Shown: in pieces, positions 44,306 through 54,898 of the stretch
Position numbering within the stretch: the first letter of the stretch is position 1
Layout: each line of letters opens with the position of its first letter
Assembly (NCBI GenBank): GCA_001465935.1
Contig: LNKV01000005.1
Location: 620,001-684,000, forward strand
From: Clarireedia homoeocarpa
Taxonomy: Eukaryota; Ascomycota; Leotiomycetes; Helotiales; Rutstroemiaceae
Reading direction: 5' to 3'
Length of the DNA: 64,000 nucleotides
Program-made: the position numbers and the translations under genes
The notes under the pieces: generated by a model
The model's database searches: none
What the model saw: only the letters and a program-made list of their open reading frames with translations
Told to the model about the DNA's origin: nothing

Positions 44306-46996
44306 TCAATGAACACCATTGGCCTTTCCGGCAATTCCACTCATCCTCTTGGAACTCCTGCCATTCGGCAATTCCTCCAATGCACCATGAGTTTCCTCCT
44401 CCTCGCCGCCTCCAAGTAATGTATCCATAAAACTTATATAATCGTACTGTACCATACCTCTATCCTGCTGGAGATCTGGACCCTTATGTATTGGTATGAA
44501 TTGGGTTAGTTTCTCAATAACCTCATCCGGTACCAGACTGTGTCTCAGATCCATTTCCGTCACATACGGTTTTCCATCCGCGACTTCTCTGAAAGATTGG
44601 AAGACCTGTTCGGCTGTATTCTGATCCTCTGTGACATCCACCATGAACCGAATGAATTCTTCGAATGTGACATAATCTTTGCCATTAGATGTGTCGAGGA
44701 AGTAGTCGTGCATTTCATCTTCTGAGAAGACCAGACCGAGGGATGCGAGGGCGGCGCTAAATTCTAATTCTTGAAGACTGTTCGTTACGTCGCGATCAAA
44801 ATGTCGGAACACACTTTCGAATTCCTCCAATTGAATAGGTGTTAGGTTGGTCATATTTCGGGCCACGACCTGATTGTCTAAGAATGCCAACTTCTTCGAG
44901 ACAGAGCTTTTTACTAAGCTCATTTCGTAGCAAAGCTCATCATATGTGTATGTAGTGAAATCGTTCTCTTCGATATTAGCTTCCTCGCACTTTTTGTCGA
45001 TGGCTGCTATTTGTTCTAAGAATTGGTTGAGAGGTGGTAGATTGTCGTTTAACCGTCGAACATGGATTAGTTGATCTTCAACATCCCCTTCCAACCCTGA
45101 GATCGCCAGCTGCATCGTATTCAACGTTGTTGCAAAGTCATTCGCTTTATCGGCAAAGGATTTTCGCAGAGCATTTTTGATACTGACAAACATCAGCATA
45201 AGGATTGGGGAAAAGAGACATTATGCAACTTACTCTCTGATCGTCTCATTAATGAGCTGACCTCTAGCCATTTCACCGGTCATCAAAGTCGCCCATTCCG
45301 CGTCCAAGACACTCAATCTCAACTCTGGCGGCGGCTCGTAGGCGCGAAGTCTATAGGTACTGAGCTTGGTCTTTATGTTCCCTAATAGCGCTGCAAGATC
45401 GCTCTTTTCTGCTACCCATTCTCTTTTCTGACCTCTTTTGTACGAGCCGAAGTCCGCCGCTTGTTTCTTTGCATCCGCATATGTGCCCTCAAAAGTCGAC
45501 TCTTGCCACCTAACAACCTGCTCCTTGATGCTCTTCAGCAATGCTCTCATCCTCCTCTCGTATGCACTTTGCATCTCCCAAGCCCCTTGCATATTGTTGA
45601 CAAACTTCTCTACTCTTCGACCAGCATTTTCGACCTTCTCCATCTGTGAGAATGCATGGAACCAGTAGGCGATATAAGTCATCAAACTCCTTTCATCAGG
45701 CTTAGCTACATCGCAGACATCCTCCACGTCCAACAATGCTGGAATACCAATCTCCTTGGTCGCAATGTCGAAAGCCAACTGCATGTTTCCTCGATGGTCG
45801 CTTTTGTCCAATGTATCGTAGTCGATTAGATCTGGTCGGTGAATATCTAACAGTGCACAAAAGGCCAACCCATCGTTCCAACTGTCAGTGAAATTGCGTA
45901 CGTCAACCTCGTCATAGCATGCCGTTTTTCTCTGACACCACAAGAGTAAGCCTTCCTTAGCAGTCATACCCTCCTGGTTGATGTCAGAGATTGTGAATCG
46001 TAAAATCAGGGTCCAGATCAGACCCAGAATGATCTTTCGGTTCCCGTCTACAACATCTTCAGCTCCAATGTTTGTCATCTGAATCCCTCTAGATTTGATG
46101 AAGTCCAGTGACAGATTTGCGTTTTCGAATCGCTGGACACGAAGTTTCGGTTTCGCGGCATATCGGCCAAGAGATTCGTTTGATAGACACTCGAGCAGGT
46201 GAATGAGAATAACCTGGAAGGATTAGGACGTATAAGGGGAGAGGTTCAGAGAGAGCTTACTCCATCACTCAAGTCCTTTACCAAATCCACCACCTCCAAT
46301 TTTCGGTGCGCAATCTTCGTATTCAACCTACTCAAGATTAATACCTAGCCAAGACTAAAACATACACTAGATAGCTCACCATTTCGTAAAAGTCTTTTGT
46401 TGCACTGTGATCCATTGCTGCTGCTCCGCGAATGCCATCTTTGCAAGCAACTGCTCATGGGGTGGTTCGACTGCTCTTAATGCTTCCCCTGAGCCGGAAG
46501 TTGATCCCTTTTTATTATGTTTATGCAAATATCTTTTTCTCCTTCTCCCCAACCTTATCTCGTCGCTGTCCCTTTCGGACTTCTCTGCAGTCCTTTGTAA
46601 CCTCGCTGCCTCCGAAAATTGTCTCGACCGTACTGCCTCTCGCTCCTTTTGGCTTGCAGATCTTTCTCTGCGTGCGGTTCTCGGTGGTGTTGGAGGCGGG
46701 GTATGTGGTGCGTTTATCACAAAGTCGATTGTTGAAGTTGAAAATCTTTTCTCCTGATTCTCAATTGGAGATTGGATGATTGTACGCGAGTGACGTGGTG
46801 AGGTGGATAATATGGTGTTCTTGTTGTTTACTTCTTGATTCGGATTGGCGGCATCTTTCGGCGGTGGTTTCTCCACTGAGCAACGATCGTTGCCAGGGTC
46901 AATTTCCGCATTTTCTACGCCTCCGGCTTCAGATGCCGGTGGTGAGGGAACATTCCTGACAACAAACTGTTTTGCCATACTGCTATTGACGTCCAT
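44306..46996 (-). CDS. Alpha-actinin (actin-bundling protein) with long N-terminal extension
   Basis: Crosslinks F-actin, in fungi at septa and hyphal tips. Exons 46996-46380, 46327-46261, 46213-45234 and 45182-44306 give 846 aa. Actinin-type calponin-homology domains: WITVQQKTFTKWLNTKI, LVKDLSDGVILIHLLEC and FENANLSLDFIKSRGI (CH1), then EGLLLWCQRKTACY, FTDSWNDGLAFCALLDIHRP and SLMTYIAYWFHAFS (CH2). Two spectrin-like repeats follow, then EF-hand-like motifs with FRHFDRDVTNSLQELEF and TSNGKDYVTFEEF. The first ~190 residues before MAFAEQQQW are a disordered Ser/Pro/Arg-rich extension not found in standard alpha-actinin; an alternative start at the internal MAFAEQQQW (about 46437) would give the classical size. 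Confidence 0.92.
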
Positions 46997-47669
46997 ATTT
47001 ATATCTTCAATTCTGCGTATATTTTCAAGGTTCTGCTGGTTTTGAGCACGTGGCTTATGGGGCCACTTGTCGTCCAAACACGACGCAACATATGCCAGAA
47101 CCGTTAAGTATAGGATCTTGGGTACTATGAGAGTGATGGACAAACTGCATGATAGGATTGATTCCTTAGATACAATGAAACGCCATTATTTGGGTTTCAA
47201 TGGAATAGTCGATACCTTTTTCGCTTCATGATCCGCAACTGGCTGTTACTGGACGAGGGAACTCGTGGTTTCTTACCAGTGTATCATCGTATCCATGTTT
47301 CGCGACGGGTACCTTACGCAAAAGATTGGTTTCAAGGATACCTCAATCAAGCTGAAGCAGTTTTTTCAATTATTCTATTGCATTCACTATCCGTTCCATC
47401 ATCAGTTGATTCATCCTAGCTTAATCCCCCCTCGAATGGAGTAATACAAAAGCAAGGGACTCTTGCGTAAGTGACAAACAAATCCAGCTGCATAAACAGA
47501 CAAGCTATTGGAAACAGTCTCATCTGTTCCATCCCATATTAAGACTCTTCTAGCCATTTATACTTTGCATGGCCACCAGCTGTCACAGCCATCTTCAAGC
47601 TCGCCAAAATCTACTTCAATACTTCTTTTCACCCGCTACGTGGTCCTGAACGAATCGAACTTTGCCCGA
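46997..47669. other. Intergenic region: alpha-actinin upstream / chitin deacetylase downstream
   Basis: 673 bp. The alpha-actinin frame stays open upstream to about 47143 with only non-ATG starts, so an upstream exon is possible but unsupported. Confidence 0.45.
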
Positions 47670-49699
47670 CTAGTATCTAAAAGCAGTACTTGAACAATCG
47701 TGCCTGAGACACTTGAGGCAGTACAGCGTCATCTTTTCGCAGATCTTTGTGAATGTACTGCAAGCCTTGACGTTTCTCCAGCCAGCAGCAGTTACACACT
47801 GCAGCGAATCTGAGTAGCATGTAGCTGAAGACTTTTGGCAGCTGCGAAGGTCATTGAAAGGCGTGACATTACCACACCATCCGCCAACCTTTACGGCACA
47901 GGATGTAGGTGGTGTAGGAGGTGTGGGTTTTGTAGGAGGTGTGGGTGGTGTAGGAGGTGTGGGTGTTGCTGCTGGCGGGGGCGTACTTTTGGAGGACCCA
48001 ATGGATGAAGGAGCGACGCTTGTGGTGAAGCTGGAAGAAGCGGAAGATACGACAATGGTTGCGATAGCAGTCGAAGATACGGAGGTACTGATAGATTCAG
48101 ACGTACTAGTAGAAGCGCGCGCCGTGGAAGAAGCAGAAGATACGACAGTGGTTGCGACAGCAGTCGAAGATACGGAGGTACTGATGGATTTGGACGTACT
48201 AGTAGAGGCGCTCGCCGTGGAAGACAGTGTCGAGGAGGCAGTTGAGCCGTTGAGAGTGCGATACCAGTTTGACTTATCTGTGTCACCGAGGCATTCCCCG
48301 ACGGTGACACCCTTCCAGCCCTTGGCTTTGATCAAGTCGAAATAGTACGTGGAAAAATTGCCGACAGATTGCTGAACGATATCGTGTTGGATGGACAGAT
48401 AGTCATTGGTCGTAGTTACGCCTAATGCCAGCTGGACGATGTTCTTCGAGCTTTGAATCTGCGTTGGCAAAGGATTCAAGTAATCTTGGGTATCTAAGTC
48501 GAAGTATACTCGGTGGTATCCCAAGGTCTGCATATCCGCCCAACACCCAGATTCTTTGGTACAATCGGAATAGGGAGGTCTCATATATGTGGGCCACATT
48601 CCGATGATGTTGTTGAATGCCATTTCGTTCTTGACCATCTGCGACATGCGAAGTTCATGCGAAATGTTTGAAAGAGAGTAGTGACTCCATGTGTGGGACG
48701 CTACTTGATGTCCTTCGGCAATCATGCGTTTGATGAGAGATGGATAGGGTTCCGTGATGTCGATTTCTCCCTTTCCGTTGTTGTTGCCGGTGATGAAGAA
48801 AGTTGCCTGGAAGCCATACGATTTTAGGATATCTAAAAGGTCGGAAGTGTACTTGTATGGACCATCATCATAGGTAAGGGCAACAACATTACTCTTGACA
48901 CAGTCATAGATGTCGTCTGTATAGGTAATGGGCCCCTTCAGATCTCTGACAGCATTGGCAGTTGAAGGTCCAGCGGGTGTCGCATCGGAGTCGCATCTTC
49001 CATATCCCAATAAGCAGCTTCCGGGATCCGCACAGTAGTCCTGTGTAGTTCCACAGTATCCGGACACTTTATTGAAGTTAGTATTTCTATGCATAATTTT
49101 CTATACCAAGAAAGACTCACCACTGCAGCATTGGTTTCCACCACAGACAGCACCTCCGAAGTTTGGACCACAGGTTCCTCCAACGCTGGGTTTTACAGCC
49201 GCCTCGCACGAGCCATATGCGGATCGACATCCGGCGCCACAATAATCAGTTGTGTTTCCACAATACCCTGCTTGTGAACAGCACAGTCCTCCAGTGCAAG
49301 AAAGTCCACCATTGCTGGGCCCGCACAAGAAAGAATTTGCTGATGGTTGGGTTGTAGATCCTGTGCAGGTGCCAAAAGCTGTTTGACAACCAGTGCCGCA
49401 GAAGTCTATAAAGCATATGTCAGCAGATTTCTAGTGTGGCTGATGCCTATGTTTATCATACCTGTCGTGTTTCCACAATATCCGTAGGTTGAGCAACATC
49501 CCCCCGCATTTACAGTGCTATCACAACTGTAGCTCTTGTTTTTGCCAGCATATGAGTTGCCGCAAGTATTATCTGGGCTAATGGTAGCTCGTTTGGAAAG
49601 GAAGGCTAAAAAACCTGGATCTTGGGAGTCTGCAGGAAGCGCAAAGCTGACGCCGCTGAGGGCAAGGCCCACAGCCAGCGTAAAAAGGTTGGATTTCAT
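47670..49699 (-). CDS. Secreted chitin deacetylase with three CBM18 modules and a C-terminal Cys-rich module
   Basis: Converts chitin to chitosan in the wall or on host-exposed chitin. Exons 49699-49462, 49405-49121 and 49066-47670 give 639 aa. A signal peptide (LFTLAVGLALSGVSFALP) is followed by three hevein-like CBM18 domains (ending GYCGNTTDFCG, GYCGNTTDYCG and GYCGTTQDYC). The NodB domain has VVALTYDDGP (about 235-244; catalytic and metal Asp), HQVASHTWSH (metal His) and MRPPYSDC. A Ser/Thr linker contains a 31-residue unit twice, then TPPTPPTPP, then a Cys-rich module from SCAVKVGGWCGN to KCLRHDC. The exon 3 acceptor (AATAAAG) is weak but restores SGYCGTTQ. CBM18-rich chitin deacetylases are often linked to evasion of plant chitinases; that role is inference. 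Confidence 0.93.
48034..48219. repeat. 93-bp in-frame tandem duplication within the chitin deacetylase linker
   Basis: Two 93-bp copies (48034-48126, 48127-48219) with roughly 90% identity encode two 31-residue Ser/Thr-rich units (ASTSTSKSISTSVSSTA and ASTSTSESISTSVSSTA). Translation stays open, so the linker expanded by whole units. Confidence 0.9.
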
Positions 49700-50368
49700 G
49701 TTTGTTCCAATATAAATTAAAAGAGAGAGAGATTGACGGAAGTGAATGGAATATAGATTAGAAAACCAAAGTGGTATATGAACGAGAGTGAGAATTTGGA
49801 AATTCGACAAAAGAATGTAAGCAAAACAAGTCAATGAAGTCTCGTTCTGAGAAAAGAGTGCACCGTGGAAGAAAAGAGCTGGTGGCCACGAGAGGAATAT
49901 ATACACCTGCTGCACGTTGAAATGATATCACACAATGACTCGACATAGCCGACTCAGACAACAGTGGTAGCCAGGCCGTCTTTACTTTGACCACTATGCT
50001 ACACATTATCCTCAATTCTATCCTCAATCTCCGTCAAGCCATTCCCGATGTTATCGCCGAGATCTGGGCCAAGGGGGTCCGCGCACCTGGCGTGGTCCGT
50101 GGCATGACGAAAAATTGGCTTCAACGAGAAATCCTATTCTTATCATTGGTCAGGAATATTTTAGGAAGCTTTGCGGGACAGAACCCGGCGGACGATCATC
50201 AGACATTTCAGGGGCGAGAGTGCGGGAGGTAAATTCGACGGGGAAACGTACCATACTTAAAGCTTACTTAGCTTCCGCGGAGAACATGCTTTTTCCACGT
50301 TTTTGTATGGATGATCCCAACTTCAACGTCGATTAACTCTTGAGACGAGTCGTTTTCTCTGAATCCTA

Positions 50369-50819
50369 CTTTAGTTGATGGCTGAATAAAACCAAACACT
50401 GAGTCCAGGAACCTTCTAGCACCTTGCTTGATATAGCATTATGCGAAAATGTACTTGGTCTCAAGGATAAATAAATGTCGTTCCTGCTCTTGTACCTTAT
50501 ACTTGTCAACCAATCAATTAACACATACAACGTCTTCTGTGTTATATGGTTAGCTAAAAACTAGAATATGGAGCAACAGGGACTACAAATATTTATCCTT
50601 GAGGCCAAGTACTGTCCCCCCAAGAACAAAGGTTCTTTTTTTTCTGCGTCTTGCCACCTAAAAATTTAACCTTTGTTCTGGGGGAGGGGGGGTGATAGTA
50701 CAGCTCTTATGCTCCAGATCAATCTCGTTTTCTGATATCTTATACCCAAATAGTATTAAATACTATGAATGATAAGTTATAGGACCCAGTGTTTGGTTTT
50801 ATTTGGCCATCAACTAAAG
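50369..50819. mobile_element. MITE with ~37-bp inverted repeats, TA-flanked
   Basis: Outer inverted repeats begin CTTTAGTTGATGGC and continue through AATAAAACCAAACACTG; 50369-50405 and 50783-50819 match with three mismatches when reversed. Flanking dinucleotides are TA on both sides (50367-50368, 50820-50821). The 451-bp body has no coding capacity and contains another, smaller TA-flanked element. Tc1/mariner-pogo class is inferred from the TA target site. Confidence 0.85.
50612..50698. mobile_element. Small MITE nested inside the larger one; relative of the 7849-8093 element
   Basis: 87 bp between TA dinucleotides (50610-50611, 50699-50700). The left end is CTGTCCCCCCAAGAACAAAG; the right end reversed is CTATCACCCCCCCTCCCCCA followed by GAACAAAGG. 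The shared C-rich block plus AAGAACAAA links it to the termini at 7849 and 8093. It is too short to encode anything. Confidence 0.8.
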
Positions 50820-51213
50820 TACAGTAGTTGTTGCTCTGGATTGATCTAAGGCTAGTAGAGCGAGGCTCTGTGCGGTATAAAAGGCTTATTATTATCAATG
50901 CGAAGTGATCGGTTGTATTAGTTTCACCATTTTTCACTTCGTTATGCAGATACAATGATGGTCAAAAGCATTTCAATGTTATTTAGTACTTTATTTCTAA
51001 TTATATCCCAATCGAACAAAAAGGAATGTGATCATTCCTTATTCTTCATAACTCATTACTCGTTCATGATTTTGTCACCCATCCGTCAAGCCTCGCTTCC
51101 GCCAACATTTCAGATTAAACTGGACATTGGCCTCTGTTTCGTGCGCGAACATCGTACTCCCAGATACCCTTGATAAGATAGGGAATCAGCAATGTAGAAG
51201 CTTCATGGTTCAT

Positions 51214-51741
51214 TTATGCCTTGGGTTGATGTCAGCTTATTGTTGCAAGTGCACGTGGGCGAATTGGGGTTATTGGACTTACAACGCAAGCATAGTCGGT
51301 GTAGCATTGCTCATCGACTTTGGGCTCGTAAAGAACGAATCTCGTGAGGCGGACACATTTTAAAGTTGCGCTGGTGGTGCTGGCCGTAGCCGAGCCAACA
51401 ACGCTTCCTGCCTTAGCAGTGTAGGCATCTTCACCAATGACGGCCTTGAAAGTAAATGGAGAAGTGGTCGTCCATGTGCCATCTTCGTAGTCGATAGAGT
51501 CTTCGGAGTTGATGATTGAGGTCTTGAGTGGAGTCTGGCCAGCAGTATACAAAGACTTCTTCGTGTAATAGTCGATCTCTGCATAGGCGTTGAGGGTGAT
51601 GTTGTTGAAGCAGTTGACAAGATAGTAGGTTTGCGAAGTAGCGCGGGCTTCAATGGCTGTTGGAGCAGCCGATACTTGCGGCACAAGAGCCGAAAGGAGA
51701 AGGAGAGGAAGGGAGGTGATCATGGATGCGGAGAAATACAT
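51214..51741 (-). CDS. Small secreted protein (effector-like candidate)
   Basis: No known family recognised. ATG at 51741 begins a signal peptide (MITSLPLLLLSALVPQVSAAP; MYFSAS precedes it). The mature part (about 125 aa) has four Cys (LVNCFNN, TLKCVRL, DEQCYTDYAC), is Ser/Thr/Tyr-rich and has no TM segment. A strong GTAAGT at 51282 with a GCTGAC branch site and acceptor at 51220 suggests a 62-bp intron, after which only Ala and a TAA remain (protein of 154 aa ending DYACVA). Without splicing it would end ALATIS at 51232. Position beside MITEs and a gene-poor block is typical for fast-evolving secreted genes. Function unknown. Confidence 0.75.
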
Positions 51742-54700
51742 TTTGACGGTTGAGTTGTTGGATTAGAAAGCTTGAAGCTGGTGCTGGTAGAAGACAAAGG
51801 TGTTGATGACTGGTAAGTTTGTATTGATGACGGTTTCTCTGCTGATCGAGCCCTCACTTTATAGATTCTCCTCTGTGGAGATCACGCTGACATTCTTACT
51901 GTCTTTCATATGCCTCACACAAGATATCTGCAGTGGACGCTCTTTCGATGCAGAAGAACCGAGTTGCCCGTATCGTGGCTACACGGAATAATCCATATTG
52001 CTTCGTTATCTCAAGCCTGTCCAGCCCACCAATATCCTCTGCTGCATCTTGCTAGCTCTCAAAATCTCGCAAGGCAAGCAGTACTGGGTATCACGGAAGC
52101 GCTTCCTGATGCTGCCACAAATCATGATGCTGTCGCAGATCTGGTTATAAGGCCCACAGATGGCGCTTATCCAACGTGTACCGTAGAATGAAGAGGCACA
52201 GCTAGTCCATTCCATGCACCATGTTGCGACCTAGATTGTTCTCCCAACGTTCAGCTTGATTGTACAATCGTCGACAAATCGGCTTTCACCAGAGATCCAG
52301 CCTTGCCAAGTTTTTCCACGAATAATATACCCAGTATGTTTTATTCCACCCTACGAAGTATAAGTACAAGTACGGACGGCATCCACTCTGCAGGTCATCC
52401 CATGTTTAGGTTCATGTACAGCGTGCTTCACCCTGGTCTCGATACAGTCAACCGTACTTTCTAACCGAGACCCACAAAAGATGCACCCGCGCTCGCTTTG
52501 GGCCGGCTGTCGGGGCCGTTTGATTACCCCTGCCTGTTTTGGGAATCTTCTCCGAGATCAATATTTCGCCTCAATGTCTCTTGTCGCCTAGGACACCCGA
52601 TGTATTTCCTAGATTTCTTCAAGAAGCGGTCAATGAGAAGGGCTATGTTATTGGTATGCTTATTGGTATGCCACCACAATGTCGACCAATGAAAATTTAT
52701 TTCGCTATGTTCCGAAGAAAACCATTGTAATCGTCGCCCAGGGTCTTGCAGTAGGCTTTCCGGACCACTTCCTATATGATGATATTATATATTATTATCA
52801 CGCCAATCTGCATCAGTACTATTCCCACGTTGTCGCAAAGATTACACATCAAACTAACTTACACATTCAGTCTTACCATGAAGTTTGTCACCACTTCGAC
52901 GGTCAGCTATCTAGTGGCGGTAGTCAGATACTGCACCCCCCACCTGGCCATGCAGCACTTTGTCAAATAAATAACCAGCTTAGACAATGTCTTCTCGGTA
53001 ACTTCCCATTATTGCTAGATGCAGTAAAAACTCTCCCAGGAACCACACTGTACCCACGCTCTAGCACTATGAGCAGCCGAGGCAGGGAAAGAAGCTGTCA
53101 TATTTGCAACTTGATCGGAGCTAATCCGGACCCCCAATTTGTATCATGCACGCCGTTTCCTTATGTGGAAGAAGTCTTTTATTTTTTTGTCACACCTGCA
53201 GATATCAAGTGAAAATTCTTTCGTGGGCTCAACCATGTGGTTGAGCAATATACGCCACCAAACTTAGAAGTTACAATTCAGACTCTTTCTCATTCCCACT
53301 TGTCAAGAGCACAATCGAGATCTTTGATTCATTTTTCTTTTCTTGCTCAACACCTACAAGTCAGCCTGGACTGTGCAAGCAGATAGCTGCATTTTCGAAC
53401 CGTCTCGGCCATTTCACGGGAGCCTCAACCCTTGACGTAGGGCCAAGACTTGAGAAATGTGCAATCATCCCGAGTCGTGCACACGTAGCTACATATATGG
53501 CCGGCCTGGATGCCACTTCACTAAGGGTATCGCTAAGGTTAGCCCTGGGGCCCTCTGGTTCTATACAAGGCCTCTTCTTCTTCTTGTATATAGTCTTAGC
53601 TCTTTAGTTCAATATTCTAAGGTCATTCAGCACCTTTATTAGTGGTTTCGTCACAACTACCGTGGCGTGAGTGACTTGAGCTTGATATGAGTATGCTGAT
53701 TACAATGATCCCAGAAACTGGGCTTGGGATATTGCTCAAAAACCTGCAAGCTTGCTCGCCTGGTATCAACTACAAGTCTGCTGGATGGCAATTCTGGCGA
53801 CGATATAATATTTGAACTCAAAGGTGTGGTGATGCTAGGTATATTACCAAAAGCCCGAAGAAACCTCAATCCTAGTTTGTGAGACATGGGAAGCTCGCCA
53901 TGAGCACGCCCGGGCTAAGGAGCAAAAATGTTTCTACCGCTATCTCTCCTCTCGTGTTGAAAACAGCTTACTTATGATAGGCACAATCAACAAATCTGTG
54001 CTTTTTGGGACACGAAATCAAGTATAACTGCTTGCCGAAGGTACGCTTTACTACCACCCGCTTCTGCTGAAAATCTCTGCAATGTGCTCTGAACACTTCG
54101 CTTCCTCACAGTTTCGTCCAAATTATGCTTTGCTTCTCATTCGAGAAGTTCACATTGAGAATACAAATTATCATAGGCTCGTGGTCTGTGAATCAAAACC
54201 TGCTCGTGTGAGAATTCCAAAAGTGACGCCACTTCCAGAGAAGTGACAATTACGGCTTATATTTCACAGCTCGTGTAACTTCATTGTTATTAACCAGGCA
54301 CAAACAAGTGACCATACGGTACGCCTGCCGGACGATCCGGCTTATGAATAAATGTCTCATCATAAAAATAGCCGAGATTGCTTTTGATAGGCTGGATATT
54401 CTGGTTCTGTACTGCTTCATCACTGGTTGACTTCCCAACTGTTGGTTGGAGTTCATTGCTACCTTCAGAAAACCAAAATGTATAGCTGTCACACTTCAGC
54501 GCTCTTTTATCGTACTTCAAATTTGGTTTGCCTGGCAAAAATTGTTGAGGTATTCATATCTACAACTCACCTGCGTAGCGCCGAGATGCCTATCCCAAAT
54601 GCTCTGATTGAGAAGAAGATGGTATGGTTGTAGAGTTAATGTCGCGCACCGCATTCGGAGGATCGTGAAGTGCTGGAAAGTTCTGTTTTTACGCGCACAG

Positions 54701-54898
54701 TTACGCCGTCTACGGACAATAGAGACATCATCACACAGGTGTTCCAGAGCTCGTTGCCGGTTGTTTCGGGATTCACCTTGAAAAATCTCACAAGACAAGG
54801 AGTGACTAATCTCAAAACTGTCGGACTTGAGAGTATGTGTGAGAGGTGTCTTCATTATTCAAAGAACTTTCACTAAACTTTGATGTGATACAGTTTTC
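51742..54898. other. 3.2 kb gene-poor accessory region
   Basis: No intact gene recognised. A plus-strand ATG at 52879 (MKFVTTSTVSYLVAVV) looks like the start of a secreted-protein signal peptide but soon meets a stop; a neighbouring frame contains spaced Cys (CQINNQLRQC, SCHICNL, VSCTPF). This may be a decayed small secreted-protein gene; too weak to call. Minus frame 54290-54538 has no family signal. Confidence 0.4.

Larger units (their letters stand above)
49700..51213. other. Intergenic region with nested MITEs
   Basis: Chitin deacetylase promoter on the left; the nested elements 50369-50819 and 50612-50698 in the middle; the remainder has no recognisable gene. Confidence 0.55.

Noticed and set aside
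47854..48345. Sense-strand frame opposite the chitin deacetylase linker
   Set aside because: A Gly/Val/Glu-rich shadow of the Ser/Thr/Pro linker repeat.
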